Positions 22,951 through 32,674 of a stretch of 64,000 bases of DNA are shown one piece after another. The notes under the pieces are model-generated. The model saw only the letters and a program-made list of their open reading frames with translations. It was not told the origin of the DNA and made no database searches. Made by a program: the position numbers and the translations under genes. The first letter of the stretch is position 1, and the number at the start of each line of letters is the position of its first letter. This DNA comes from an uncultured Eubacterium sp. (GTDB taxonomy: Bacteria > Bacillota > Clostridia > Lachnospirales > Lachnospiraceae): positions 130,563-194,562 of the forward strand of contig CAJUIL010000002.1 in the NCBI GenBank assembly GCA_910586225.1, given 5' to 3'.

Positions 22951-25458
22951 ATGACAAAACAGGAATTTCGAAATCTCGTCCGTCAAGGTATCGTTATTTT
23001 GGACGGGGCGACTGGAACGAATCTGCAGAAAGCCGGAATGCCGGGAAACGTGTGTCCGGAACAGTGGATACTGGAGCATACGGATGTGATGCGCGGCCTT
23101 CAGCGCAGCTATGTGCAGTCCGGTACACAGATCCTTTATGCTCCGACATTTACCGCTAATCGTATCAAGCTGGCAGAATATGGGTTATCAGACCGCCTTT
23201 TGGAGATGAATGCACAGCTCGTACAGTTGTCCAAGGAGACAGCGGGAGACAAAGCGCTGGTTGCCGGGGATCTGACAATGACCGGACAGCAGCTTTATCC
23301 GCTTGGAGAGCTGCAGTTTGAAGAGCTTGTGGATGTATATAAGGAACAGGGAAAAGCGTTGTATGACGCAGGCGTGGACTTATTTGTAATAGAAACGATG
23401 ATGAGCCTGCAGGAAACAAGGGCAGCCGTACTTGCGATACAAGAAACGTGCGATCTGCCGATTTTAGCGAGTCTTACGTTTGAAGCAGATGGAAGGACTT
23501 TATTTGGGACAGATCCAGAAACGGCGGTTGTTGTATTGCAAAGCCTTGGCGTGGATGCCGTTGGGCTGAACTGTTCGACCGGGCCGATGGAAATGATTGA
23601 AATTGTGGAAAAAATGTATGCCTACGCTAATATCCCGATCCTGGCAAAGCCAAATGCAGGGCTGCCAGAGCTGGAAAACGGGCGGACGGTATATAAGACA
23701 AGCCCGCAGGAGTTTGCCGAAGCAGGATGCAAGCTCGCGGAAGCAGGAGCGGCAATGATCGGAGGCTGCTGTGGGACGACACCGGAGCATATCCAGGCGC
23801 TTGCCGCGAAGCTGCGTGACTGCGTGCCACGGCCTGTACGTACACAAGCAAGGCGTATACTTGCTTCTGAACGGAAAATTGTAGAGATACCGCTGGACGG
23901 CGGCTTTCAGATTGTTGGCGAGCGCATGAATCCGACCGGAAAGAAAAAGCTCCAGGCACAGCTGCGTGAGGGAAAACTGGAGCTGATACGGGCGATGGCG
24001 AGAGAACAGGAGGAAAACGGCGCTTCCATATTGGATCTTAATATGGGGATGAACGGCATTGACGAAAAGCAGATGATGATGGAAGCAGTCTACGAGGTGA
24101 CGACTACCGTTGACTGCCCGCTCTGCATTGACTCCAGCTATATCGAAGTGATCGAAGCCGCGCTTCGTATTTATCCGGGCCGCGCACTGATCAATTCGAT
24201 TTCTATGGAAAAAGAAAAAATGGAACGGCTTTTGCCGATCGCCAGACGATATGGAGCAATGTTTATCTTACTTCCACTGTCAGATGCGGGATTGCCAAAA
24301 ACGGCAGATGAAAAACGGGAGATCGTACATTCCGTATTAAATGAAGCGCTGCGTCAAGGCTTTGTAAAGGAGGATGTGATTGTGGACGGGCTTGTCGCTA
24401 CGGTAGGGGCCAATCCAAATGCCGCAGTAGAGTGTCTGGATACGATACGCTACTGCAGACAGGAGCTTGGTTTGGCAACGATCTGCGGCCTGTCCAATAT
24501 TTCGTTTGGACTGCCGGAGCGTTCCTTTGTCAATACGGCGTTTCTGACGATGGCGATCACAAACGGTCTGACAATGGCAATCGCAAATCCGTCACAGGAT
24601 TTACTGATGAACGCGGCAGCTGCAGCGGATATGCTTTTAAATAAGGAAGGAAGCGATCTTAATTATATCAATCGTATCCAGACGTATCAGAAAAAGCGAG
24701 AGCAGCAAGAGCAGAACAGGCCGTCAGGTGCACTGACAGGGCAGGGGCAAGCCCCGCATTCAGCGGCAGCAGCGGGTCAGACATCCGCGATCCAGCCAGA
24801 CGCGTCTGCAAGCCAGACGCAGGATGCTTCTATATGTTCCCATCCGGTATACCAAGCGGTTATGCTGGGCGAAAAAAGCAGCATCGTAGCATATGCCAAA
24901 GAAGAGCTGGAACGCGGTACAAAGCCGGAGCAGGTGATCGACCGCTATTTGATCCCGGCGATCAACGAAGTGGGTGAGCTGTTTAATATCCAGAAATATT
25001 TCCTGCCGCAGCTGATTGCCAGCGCGAACGCGATGAAGGCAGCGATTGAATATCTGGAGCCGCAGATTCAGCGCACCGGAACCGAGGAAAAGGCTGCCAC
25101 GCTTGTTGTAGCTACGGTGGAAGGGGATATTCACGATATTGGGAAAAATCTGGTTGTACTGATGCTGCGCAATTACGGTTATCATGTTATCGATCTGGGC
25201 AAGGATGTCTCTGCGGAGGTCATTGTGTCGACTGCTATCCAGGAAAATGCGGCAGTAATCGGACTGTCTGCGCTGATGACGACGACAATGATGCGTATGC
25301 AGGAGGTTGTACAGCTGGCAAAGGAAAAAAATTACACAGGAAAAATTATCATCGGCGGCGCCGCGATCACGACAGGATTTGCAGAGGAAATCGGAGCGGA
25401 CGGTTATTCAAAGGACGCCGCGGACTGTGTGAAGCTGGTACAAAGATTATTGGCATAA
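22951..25458 (+). CDS. metH: Cobalamin-dependent methionine synthase, short form without reactivation domain
   Basis: An 835-aa protein. Residues 1-290 are the homocysteine S-methyltransferase domain, with the zinc-binding Cys of LNCSTGP and GGCCGTTPEH. Residues about 310-570 are the pterin (methyltetrahydrofolate) domain (ERMNPTGKKK, ILDLNMG). A Gln/Ala/Ser-rich linker spans about 580-630. The cobalamin cap and binding domains follow, with the axial-His motif EGDIHDIGKN. The C-terminal AdoMet activation domain of the 1200-aa enterobacterial enzyme is absent, as in many clostridia, where a separate reactivating protein is expected. It methylates homocysteine to methionine in the cytoplasm. 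Confidence 0.92.
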   Translation: MTKQEFRNLVRQGIVILDGATGTNLQKAGMPGNVCPEQWILEHTDVMRGLQRSYVQSGTQILYAPTFTANRIKLAEYGLSDRLLEMNAQLVQLSKETAGDKALVAGDLTMTGQQLYPLGELQFEELVDVYKEQGKALYDAGVDLFVIETMMSLQETRAAVLAIQETCDLPILASLTFEADGRTLFGTDPETAVVVLQSLGVDAVGLNCSTGPMEMIEIVEKMYAYANIPILAKPNAGLPELENGRTVYKTSPQEFAEAGCKLAEAGAAMIGGCCGTTPEHIQALAAKLRDCVPRPVRTQARRILASERKIVEIPLDGGFQIVGERMNPTGKKKLQAQLREGKLELIRAMAREQEENGASILDLNMGMNGIDEKQMMMEAVYEVTTTVDCPLCIDSSYIEVIEAALRIYPGRALINSISMEKEKMERLLPIARRYGAMFILLPLSDAGLPKTADEKREIVHSVLNEALRQGFVKEDVIVDGLVATVGANPNAAVECLDTIRYCRQELGLATICGLSNISFGLPERSFVNTAFLTMAITNGLTMAIANPSQDLLMNAAAAADMLLNKEGSDLNYINRIQTYQKKREQQEQNRPSGALTGQGQAPHSAAAAGQTSAIQPDASASQTQDASICSHPVYQAVMLGEKSSIVAYAKEELERGTKPEQVIDRYLIPAINEVGELFNIQKYFLPQLIASANAMKAAIEYLEPQIQRTGTEEKAATLVVATVEGDIHDIGKNLVVLMLRNYGYHVIDLGKDVSAEVIVSTAIQENAAVIGLSALMTTTMMRMQEVVQLAKEKNYTGKIIIGGAAITTGFAEEIGADGYSKDAADCVKLVQRLLA

Positions 25459-25472
25459 AGACAATAATAGAT

Positions 25473-25513
25473 GGGCATGGGACTGTATCGTAATGTAAGA
25501 CAGCCCCATGCCC
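25473..25513. terminator. Bidirectional terminator between metH and the PocR kinase gene
   Basis: GGGCATGGGACTGT (25473-25486) pairs with ACAGCCCCATGCCC (25500-25513) with one mismatch; TTTG follows on the plus strand. The genes converge here. Confidence 0.8.
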
Positions 25514-25527
25514 TTTGTATTGTAAGT

Positions 25528-28230
25528 TTACAGCTTTGTTTCCCACATGATAATAATATCTTCGCTTGCATCTGTGTCAATTTCCGCAACAGCTCCGCAT
25601 AGCTGTTCAAACAGTTCTTTTTGATCATCAGCATAAGAATATTGCTTCATATCTTCGATCGCTTCTTCCATTTGATCCATATCCAGATTTTCAAATGCAA
25701 GGCGCAGCCGTTGAAAGAACTGATGTAGATCCTGCGGTGAGGCAAGCGGCTTTTCAGCAGCTCCGTCCGCTTCCTCCGCGTAGAAATATGGCTGTAAAAT
25801 GCGGTCATAAGCCAAATACTGTTCCAGTAAGCCCGGTGTATCCCGATGGATACGCAAAGCGTCGGCTTCATTTCCGGCCTGCTCCAGCTGAGCGGCCAGG
25901 TCAGACAGCTGCGTGGCTCCAATCTGGCGGGAAGCGCTTTTTAATGCATGAACCTCAATCGTATAGGCTTTAAAGTCCTCTGCCTGCTCCAGCTTCTGAA
26001 TAAGCTCTGCCTTTTTGCGGATTACGAGGTAATAATCCTTTAATACGGCCCAGAACAGCTTTTCGCTTCCGAGCAGCTTGAGCGCCGCCTGTGTATCCAG
26101 CGATTCTATCTCGATCGGTCCGTGCGGCGTGAAAGAGGAGGCAGCCTGCTGCGATGCAGGATCCTGTGGGGTGACCGGTAAAATCTTCTCAGGCGGTATC
26201 CAGCGGCGGATGGCGGATAAAATAACGCTTAGCTCGATCGGCTTTGGCACAAAATCATTCATACCTTCGTTTAAAAACAGCTTCTCGGCTCCGTCTACCG
26301 CGTTGGCGGATAAGGCGATAATCGGTACATGGTCGTAATTTGTATAAAAACGACGGATAATATGCGTCGCTTCGATACCGTCTACTTCAGGCATCATATG
26401 ATCCATAAAGATCAGGTCGTACGTATGGCGGGCAACCTTTTCAATCGCATCTTGTGCACTGAGCGCGGTATCGATCTGCATCTGCAGCGGCTCCAGCAAG
26501 CCTGCGGCGACCGTAAGGTTGACTGAATTATCATCTACGATAAGGACTGTCGCATCCGGCGCGATAAAGTCAAATGGATCTTCATTTTCATTTGAGGGAT
26601 CCGCATATAATTCATGATTAAAAATATCTGCCAGATGTACAGAGTACAGCGGTTTTCTTACGATGATCAGGTTTGGAATGTCGGATTCCAAGATTGTCTG
26701 GTAATTGACCAGTAGCACGGCCGTAACGTCAGGATGGCTGCGTACATAAAATTCTATTTCGTCGGAAAACATAGCGTGGTCAATAAAAAAATAATTCGTC
26801 TTATACCTTGACAACAGCGAGAGCGATTGCCCGGACTTCATCGGCAGATAAGGGATACCCAGTCGTTCAATATCCAGCTGCAGCTGGCTTGCGACATAAC
26901 GGTTTTTGATCAGTCCAGCGCAGATGATGGATTTTGGGTCCCGTACACAGATGCCTGGCTCCCTGCGGATGATCTTCTGCGGCAGCGTAAAGGAGAAGCA
27001 GCTGCCTACGCCGTATTCGCTTTCTACATGGATATCGCCATGCATCTGTGTCAGCAGCTGCTTTGTAATAGCCAGTCCCAGACCGCTTCCTTCGATCTGG
27101 TAGGTTGTGCTGGTATCTACACGCTGGAAGGAATCAAACAGCTTTTGAATATCTTCTTCACGGATGCCGCTCCCAGTATCCTCTACGGAAACGTGCAGTA
27201 TCAGATCTGAGTCGTCAGGCGCGGTATATGCGATCTTTAGACGGATCTGTCCGTGTCGGGTAAATTTTACCGCGTTGTTTGTCAGGTTTAAAATGATCTG
27301 GTTCAGCCGGATATGGTCGCCGAGTATTTCCATCGGCAGATCCGGCGCCAGGTCTACGATAAATTCAATATCCTTTGTTCCAATACGGGTCGTAATGGCA
27401 TTGACAATATCACTGACAAGGGATATCGGGGAATATTCCGTCACATGGATATCGATCGTTCCAGATTCGATCTTGGAAAAATCTAGGATATCGTTGATAA
27501 TGGTCAAAAGCGTCTGTCCAGCTGTCTTGATCTGGTTAATATAGTCTTTGGCGGCAAGCGGGAGCGGCTCGCGCATTGCCATTTCGGACATACCGATAAT
27601 AGCATTCATTGGTGTGCGGATCTCATGGCTCATATTGGCAAGGAAATCTGACTTGGATTGTGTGGCCTGCTCCAGCTCCAGATTGGATTTTAAAATATTA
27701 TAGCGGCTGCAGCCGATGCTGGATAAAATATTCGACAACGCATATAAAAACTCGGCAGCGTCGTTGATCTCTTCCTCACTAACAATAGGGACCTTGTGCA
27801 GCGTGTCTAAATACTGCTGTGGGTCGATGCCCAGCTCCAGTGCCTGCATTCTGGCTTTTTCCTCATCTGGTTCCTCTAACAATACTTGGCCGCCGACAAA
27901 GATACCAAGGATCTCATCCCGAATAGAGATCGGAGCGGCAAAGTCGATCAGGCCAGAGTGGCACAGATAAAAGACGGCAGCTTGATTTTCCATAGCCATC
28001 GCTGCACCCTGACTGTCGCACTGTTCGCAGCGTGCGCGGCCGGTAGGCGTGCTTTTCATAAGATGGCAGAAATCAGTTATATTGCAGTGTGCGGTAACCG
28101 GATGGCCCTCCGGATCGGAGACGCCGGCAGACATTTCCGTCATTTCGCAGAATGCTTTTTCAATCGTAGTGAGTGTATCCGAATCGATCAGATCGATCAG
28201 GTTCAGGTTTAATTCATTTTCCATTTCCAT
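25528..28230 (-). CDS. PocR-domain hybrid histidine kinase (HisKA, HATPase, receiver, HPt)
   Basis: A 900-aa soluble kinase. An ATG at 28230 behind AAGAGG matches the paralogue's length better than the GTG at 28272. Domains in order: PocR ligand-binding domain (1-165, with Cys cluster CNITDFC and CEQC), HisKA with MSHEIRTPMNAIIG, HATPase with NLTNNAVKF and GSGLGLAI, a degenerate receiver (about 425-550), a true receiver with phosphoacceptor DLIFMDHMMP, then HPt with EVHALKSASRQIGA, and a C-terminal helical extension. PocR domains sense small hydrocarbon derivatives in propanediol regulation; the ligand here is unknown. It overlaps the upstream paralogue by 17 bases. No membrane helix is present, so the signal is cytoplasmic. 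Confidence 0.88.
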   Translation of the reverse strand: MEMENELNLNLIDLIDSDTLTTIEKAFCEMTEMSAGVSDPEGHPVTAHCNITDFCHLMKSTPTGRARCEQCDSQGAAMAMENQAAVFYLCHSGLIDFAAPISIRDEILGIFVGGQVLLEEPDEEKARMQALELGIDPQQYLDTLHKVPIVSEEEINDAAEFLYALSNILSSIGCSRYNILKSNLELEQATQSKSDFLANMSHEIRTPMNAIIGMSEMAMREPLPLAAKDYINQIKTAGQTLLTIINDILDFSKIESGTIDIHVTEYSPISLVSDIVNAITTRIGTKDIEFIVDLAPDLPMEILGDHIRLNQIILNLTNNAVKFTRHGQIRLKIAYTAPDDSDLILHVSVEDTGSGIREEDIQKLFDSFQRVDTSTTYQIEGSGLGLAITKQLLTQMHGDIHVESEYGVGSCFSFTLPQKIIRREPGICVRDPKSIICAGLIKNRYVASQLQLDIERLGIPYLPMKSGQSLSLLSRYKTNYFFIDHAMFSDEIEFYVRSHPDVTAVLLVNYQTILESDIPNLIIVRKPLYSVHLADIFNHELYADPSNENEDPFDFIAPDATVLIVDDNSVNLTVAAGLLEPLQMQIDTALSAQDAIEKVARHTYDLIFMDHMMPEVDGIEATHIIRRFYTNYDHVPIIALSANAVDGAEKLFLNEGMNDFVPKPIELSVILSAIRRWIPPEKILPVTPQDPASQQAASSFTPHGPIEIESLDTQAALKLLGSEKLFWAVLKDYYLVIRKKAELIQKLEQAEDFKAYTIEVHALKSASRQIGATQLSDLAAQLEQAGNEADALRIHRDTPGLLEQYLAYDRILQPYFYAEEADGAAEKPLASPQDLHQFFQRLRLAFENLDMDQMEEAIEDMKQYSYADDQKELFEQLCGAVAEIDTDASEDIIIMWETKL

Positions 28231-30919
28231 GTTTGGCCTCTTCTTTTTCCCAGGCAGCGACGATCGTTTCACAAGAATCTACGTCCAACTCTTCTACGGC
28301 ATTTCTCAGCTGCTTAAACAGATCCAGCTGCCAGTCTTGATAGTGATAAGGTGCCATTTTCTGTATGACCTCTTCCATCTGGTCCATATCCAGGTTTTCA
28401 ATGGCGGATCTAAGGGTGTCAAATGCGTGCTGCAGCGTTTCCGGAGGAATTACGTCGCTGGTATCCGCATTCGTGTCCTGTTCCATAAAATATGGCGCCA
28501 GAATATGATCGTAATGCAAATACTGCTCCAGCATGGAAGCTGTATATTGATGGATGAGTCTGGCATTTTTCGCATTTCCGGCTTTTTCCATATCGGCGGC
28601 CAATGCAGATAATTCCGTTGCACCGATTTGTCGGGAAGCACTTTTCAGCGCATGAACTTCGATCGTGTAATTCTTCCAATCCTCTTTCTGCTCCAGAAGG
28701 TGGATCCGATTGGCTTTTTTGCGGATCACACGGTAATAATCTTTTAATACAGCCCAAAGCAGCTTTTCGCTGCCAAGCAGCTTTAAGGCGGCCTCGGTAT
28801 CCAATCCTTCAATGTCGACGGATGATTTTGCTGCCTCTGGCTCTTGCGGCAGCTCGCATTCACTGCTGATCTTTTGGATCTTTTCTTTTGGCAGCCAACG
28901 CTTGAGCTTGGAAATAAGCATACGCAGCTCAAAAGGCTTGCCTGCGCAGTCATTTAGTCCTTCGTTTAAAAACATCATTTCCATTTCTGTAGAAGCATTG
29001 GCGGTAAAGGCGATAACTGGCACATTTGCATATTCTTCATGGAAGCGGCGGATAATGTGCGTCGTTTCAATCCCGTTTAGATCCGGCATCATATGGTCCA
29101 TAAATATCAGGTCATAATGTTTGACCGAAACCATATTGATCGCTTCCTTTCCGCTCTGCGCTGTGTCGATCTGCAGCTGCAGCGGCTGCAGCAGTCCGAC
29201 AGCGACAGTCAGATTTACGGTATTATCGTCCACAATAAGAATCTGCGCTTCGGGCGCAATAAATTCATAATCTTCATCCATTACATTGTTGTAGTTCATA
29301 TCGATGCTTTCGTGGTTGAAGATCATGGCAAGGTTTAGCGAATAAATAGGTTTTTTTAAGATCAGAAGGTTTGGCAGCGAAGAAACGCGTTCTGTATCGT
29401 AAAAATCTAAAATTAATACGGAAGTGATCGTTGGATGCGTCTGTATAAATTCTTTGACCGTATCGGTAAAAAGCGCTTTATCTATAAACAGGAAGTCTGT
29501 CTGCGTCTGTTCCAGGCTGGAAAGATCCTGCTGCGAATCCAATGCGAGATACGGGACGTGCAGCCGCTTCATATCCTTTTTCATTTGCGCATGGACTTTA
29601 TCGTCAGCGATCAGTCCGGCAGCGCCGGAAGGAAGCTCCCGAATGGAAATGCTTGGCAGCGAGCGCGCGATACGCTGCGGCAGCTGGAAAGAAAAGCGGG
29701 AACCCTTGCCGTATTCGCTTTCCACGTGTATCGTACCCATCATCAGATGCAGGAGCTGCTGGCTGATAGCAAGTCCAAGCCCGGTACCCTCCAGGTTACG
29801 GTTGCGCTTGCTGTCAAGCTGCTGAAACGACTGGAACAGCTTTTCCACATCCGCTTTTTTAATGCCGATGCCGGTATCCTGGATCGTTGTATGTAAAACG
29901 ATCTCATTGTCATTTCTGACAAGAGGCTCGCACGTTACGGTAATATAGCCGTGCCTTGTAAACTTTACGGCGTTGTTCGTCAGATTTACAAAAATCTGCT
30001 TGATACGCAGGCTGTCGCCCAATAGCTCAAATGGGATGTCCGGTGAGATATCCAAGATCAGCTCTACATCTTTGCTGCCCAGATGAGACATGATAATATT
30101 TGCGACGTCGTTGATCATAGACATCGGTTCATATTCGCCCATTGTGATTTCCATCTTTCCAGATTCGATCTTGGAAAAATCCAGAATGTCATTGATAATC
30201 ATCAGCAGGTTTTTTCCGGAACTTTTGATCTGGCTGACATATTCGCGCGCAGCCATTGGCAGTTCTTCCCGCAGCGCCATTTCGGCCATGCCGATGATCG
30301 CGTTCATCGGCGTACGGATCTCGTGGCTCATATTCGCGAGAAAATCCGATTTTAAATGAGTGATACGTTTAATTTTGGCGTTTTCCTGCAAAATGACATA
30401 ATTGTGGTAAGCGATGCTGGACAGTGCGGCTGTGATCGTATGCATAAAGGAAGAAGCGCGTTTGAGCTCTTCTCGCGGAAAATAGGGGAGCCTGTGATAC
30501 GCCTGCAAATATTCCTTTTTGTCAATACCAAGCTCATTAGCAAGATGGCAGATACGCTCGTCGTCCGGCGGGGCATCTAAAAATTGTCCGCAGAAAAAAC
30601 AAGCGATCAGTTGGTTGTTGATAATGACCGGAGTTGCAAAGCAGCGCAGCCCGGCATGACAGTGGTATGTAATGGCACGGCCCTGGTGGAACGAATGCTT
30701 TGCGCTGTTGATATCGCACGTTTTACACCGCTGATTTCCGATTTTGGAGGCGCGTGTATACATCGAGCAAAAATCGGACTGGCAGGAGCATCCGGTAATG
30801 TAATTTCCGTTACCATCTGTAATATAAGCGGCAATGCCGGTCATTTTTGAAAACGAATTTTGCATTTCCTGTAAAATGGAAATGTCTATCAGATCTGTTA
30901 ATATTAGGGTATCATCCAT
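28214..30919 (-). CDS. PocR-domain hybrid histidine kinase, paralogue
   Basis: A 901-aa kinase with the same domain order as its neighbour: PocR (about 5-165, with the C..C cluster SDFCSMY and RCKTCD), HisKA MSHEIRTPMNAIIGMAEMAL, HATPase, degenerate receiver, receiver DLIFMDHMMPDLNG, HPt EVHALKSASRQIGA, helical tail. The pair clearly arose by tandem duplication. The PocR part diverged most, suggesting different ligands. It is co-transcribed with the downstream copy and probably with the double-receiver regulator encoded 51 bases upstream. No DNA-binding output domain occurs in any of the three proteins. Confidence 0.88.
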   Translation of the reverse strand: MDDTLILTDLIDISILQEMQNSFSKMTGIAAYITDGNGNYITGCSCQSDFCSMYTRASKIGNQRCKTCDINSAKHSFHQGRAITYHCHAGLRCFATPVIINNQLIACFFCGQFLDAPPDDERICHLANELGIDKKEYLQAYHRLPYFPREELKRASSFMHTITAALSSIAYHNYVILQENAKIKRITHLKSDFLANMSHEIRTPMNAIIGMAEMALREELPMAAREYVSQIKSSGKNLLMIINDILDFSKIESGKMEITMGEYEPMSMINDVANIIMSHLGSKDVELILDISPDIPFELLGDSLRIKQIFVNLTNNAVKFTRHGYITVTCEPLVRNDNEIVLHTTIQDTGIGIKKADVEKLFQSFQQLDSKRNRNLEGTGLGLAISQQLLHLMMGTIHVESEYGKGSRFSFQLPQRIARSLPSISIRELPSGAAGLIADDKVHAQMKKDMKRLHVPYLALDSQQDLSSLEQTQTDFLFIDKALFTDTVKEFIQTHPTITSVLILDFYDTERVSSLPNLLILKKPIYSLNLAMIFNHESIDMNYNNVMDEDYEFIAPEAQILIVDDNTVNLTVAVGLLQPLQLQIDTAQSGKEAINMVSVKHYDLIFMDHMMPDLNGIETTHIIRRFHEEYANVPVIAFTANASTEMEMMFLNEGLNDCAGKPFELRMLISKLKRWLPKEKIQKISSECELPQEPEAAKSSVDIEGLDTEAALKLLGSEKLLWAVLKDYYRVIRKKANRIHLLEQKEDWKNYTIEVHALKSASRQIGATELSALAADMEKAGNAKNARLIHQYTASMLEQYLHYDHILAPYFMEQDTNADTSDVIPPETLQHAFDTLRSAIENLDMDQMEEVIQKMAPYHYQDWQLDLFKQLRNAVEELDVDSCETIVAAWEKEEAKHGNGK

Positions 30920-30970
30920 ACAATAAACCTTTCTTTATGACAAAGTCCCTTCTGGGCTGCGTCCGTTTAG

Positions 30971-31831
30971 CTATATCGTAGCTTCGATGGCTTCTACCAG
31001 CTTGTCGTGGTCGATCGGCTTTAACAGGTATCCCTGCGGCTTTAGGGCAAGCACCTGCTGGATTTTTTTGCGGTCGTTGATCCCGGTCAGGAAAATGACA
31101 GGTATCTGTGCTGTGGAAGGATTGCCGCGCAGCTTTTCTAAAATGGCAGGGCCGTTTTCGCCTGGCATTTCATAATCCAACAGGATCAGGTTTGTCATTT
31201 TGGATTCCAGGAATTTTAGCGCGACCTTGCCGTTGATCGCGGTTGCGATATCGTAGCTGTCGTCCAGATAGCGCTTGATCAGCTTAAGCATACGGAAATC
31301 ATCGTCTACTACAAGGATATGCTTGCGCGTGTTGACCGGGGCAGCTGTGAACAGTGAATCAATATCATTCAGGATAGCTTGCGTCTGCTCATGGTCTGCC
31401 GCACGCAGGACCTCGGATGGATTTGGCTTTGCCGCCGCTGGTTCTTCCTCCGGGATCTGATAGTTATGTTTCAGGTAAGCGGCTATTTTTTCGGCGATCT
31501 GCAGCGCGGTAAGCGGCTTGATCAGGTTCATATCTGAGAAATCAGCAGACAGCTTGCGCATCTCGTCGCAGTCCTCCTGTGTCGCAACGACAAAAAACGG
31601 TGTTTTGCGTTCCAGCTTTGTGTGTTTGATCGTAACGAGCTGGGACATCGTATCTCGTGTTTCGTTATGCATACAGTATACAAGAACGTGCGGCTGAAAA
31701 TATTTCAGGTGGCAGGCGATATCATCAAAACGGCTGGAAGTGCTCTGGCATTCCAAAATATCGTTTGCGTGGAGGAACATATCATCGATCGTTGCTTTGT
31801 TGTTGCCTGCTAATAATACTTTATATCTCAT
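30971..31831 (-). CDS. Double-receiver response regulator without DNA-binding domain
   Basis: A 286-aa protein. The first 120 residues form a degenerate receiver, without the acidic pocket. Residues about 165-286 are a complete receiver: ILVVDDDFRMLKL, phosphoacceptor LILLDYEMPGENG, IFLTG and YLLKPID. No output domain follows, so signalling goes on by protein contact or phosphotransfer. It is first gene of the minus-strand unit that continues with the two PocR kinases, whose HPt domains are likely partners. The promoter is upstream at 31911-31938. Confidence 0.85.
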   Translation of the reverse strand: MRYKVLLAGNNKATIDDMFLHANDILECQSTSSRFDDIACHLKYFQPHVLVYCMHNETRDTMSQLVTIKHTKLERKTPFFVVATQEDCDEMRKLSADFSDMNLIKPLTALQIAEKIAAYLKHNYQIPEEEPAAAKPNPSEVLRAADHEQTQAILNDIDSLFTAAPVNTRKHILVVDDDFRMLKLIKRYLDDSYDIATAINGKVALKFLESKMTNLILLDYEMPGENGPAILEKLRGNPSTAQIPVIFLTGINDRKKIQQVLALKPQGYLLKPIDHDKLVEAIEATI

Positions 31832-31910
31832 AGTAAACCTCCTAAAATGGCTTTTGAGCTATATAGGATAGCTCCAGATTGCGTTTTAGAGTGTAACGTC
31901 TCTATTCTAT

Positions 31911-31938
31911 ATTATAACAGCATATGAAAAATTTGCAA
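31911..31938 (-). promoter_or_regulatory. Candidate promoter of the PocR kinase operon
   Basis: On the minus strand TTGCAA (31938-31933), 16 bases, TATAAT (31916-31911), about 80 bases before the response regulator start. Confidence 0.55.
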
Positions 31939-31969
31939 GCTAGAGTTGGACGGTAACAAAAGCCGGATA

Positions 31970-31999
31970 TTGACAAAAGAGTACCTTTTCGAATATCTT
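31970..31999 (+). promoter_or_regulatory. Candidate promoter of the PAP2 gene
   Basis: A perfect TTGACA at 31970-31975 followed 18 bases later by TATCTT (31994-31999). The -10 is weak. Confidence 0.4.
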
Positions 32000-32050
32000 T
32001 AGTGAGAGTAGTTCGCGTAAAAAAATAGAAAAACAAAAAGGAGAATGCCT

Positions 32051-32575
32051 ATGCTGGAATTTATTACCAATGCGGATATCCAGATTCTTTTATTGATACA
32101 GGAAAATATCCGTACACCCTGGCTGACGCCGATCGTTACGTTTCTCACGAGTCTTGGGAATGCCGGGATTTTATGGGTGCTGCTGTCCGCCCTCTTGCTG
32201 ATCTCCAAAAAGACACGTAAGATTGGCTGGGCCAGCTTCATTGCGCTATTTGCCTCACTGGTGATCAACAATCTGATTTTAAAAAATCTGGTCGCAAGGA
32301 CAAGACCGTATGACGCGTTTCAGGTGCTGGTGCCGCTTGTCACAAGGCCGTCTGATTTTTCGTTTCCTTCCGGTCATACGGGCAGTTCTTTTGCTTCAGC
32401 TTATGTCCTTTGGCGGCGGCTGCCGAAAACAGCGGGAATCCCGGCGCTTGTGATGGCGGCTTTGATCGGGCTGTCCAGGCTGTATGTCGGCGTGCATTAT
32501 CCAAGCGATGTGCTTGTGGGGCTGCTGACCGGAATATTGTCCGGTATGCTGGCGCAGCGAATCGTCAAAAAATGA
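32051..32575 (+). CDS. PAP2 family phosphatase, undecaprenyl-diphosphatase-like
   Basis: A 174-aa membrane protein. AAGGAG at 32038-32043 fits the ATG at 32051 better than the one at 32045. It has about five helices and the three PAP2 signature blocks: KNLVARTRPYDAF, FSFPSGHTGSSFA and SRLYVGVHYPSD. These residues perform phosphate monoester or diphosphate cleavage at the outer membrane face. In Firmicutes such proteins recycle undecaprenyl-PP or dephosphorylate phosphatidylglycerol phosphate; which one is not decided by sequence. Confidence 0.85.
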   Translation: MLEFITNADIQILLLIQENIRTPWLTPIVTFLTSLGNAGILWVLLSALLLISKKTRKIGWASFIALFASLVINNLILKNLVARTRPYDAFQVLVPLVTRPSDFSFPSGHTGSSFASAYVLWRRLPKTAGIPALVMAALIGLSRLYVGVHYPSDVLVGLLTGILSGMLAQRIVKK

Positions 32576-32583
32576 AAATAGTG

Positions 32584-32612
32584 TTGCAACATTCACAAAA
32601 ACGTTGTAAAAT
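32584..32612 (+). promoter_or_regulatory. Candidate promoter of ptsI
   Basis: TTGCAA (32584-32589), 17 bases, TAAAAT (32607-32612), about 63 bases before the start codon. Confidence 0.5.
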
Positions 32613-32674
32613 ATAGATACACTGATGATATTTTGATGATGCGAGTACAATAAAAATCGGAAGGGAGAAAAAAA

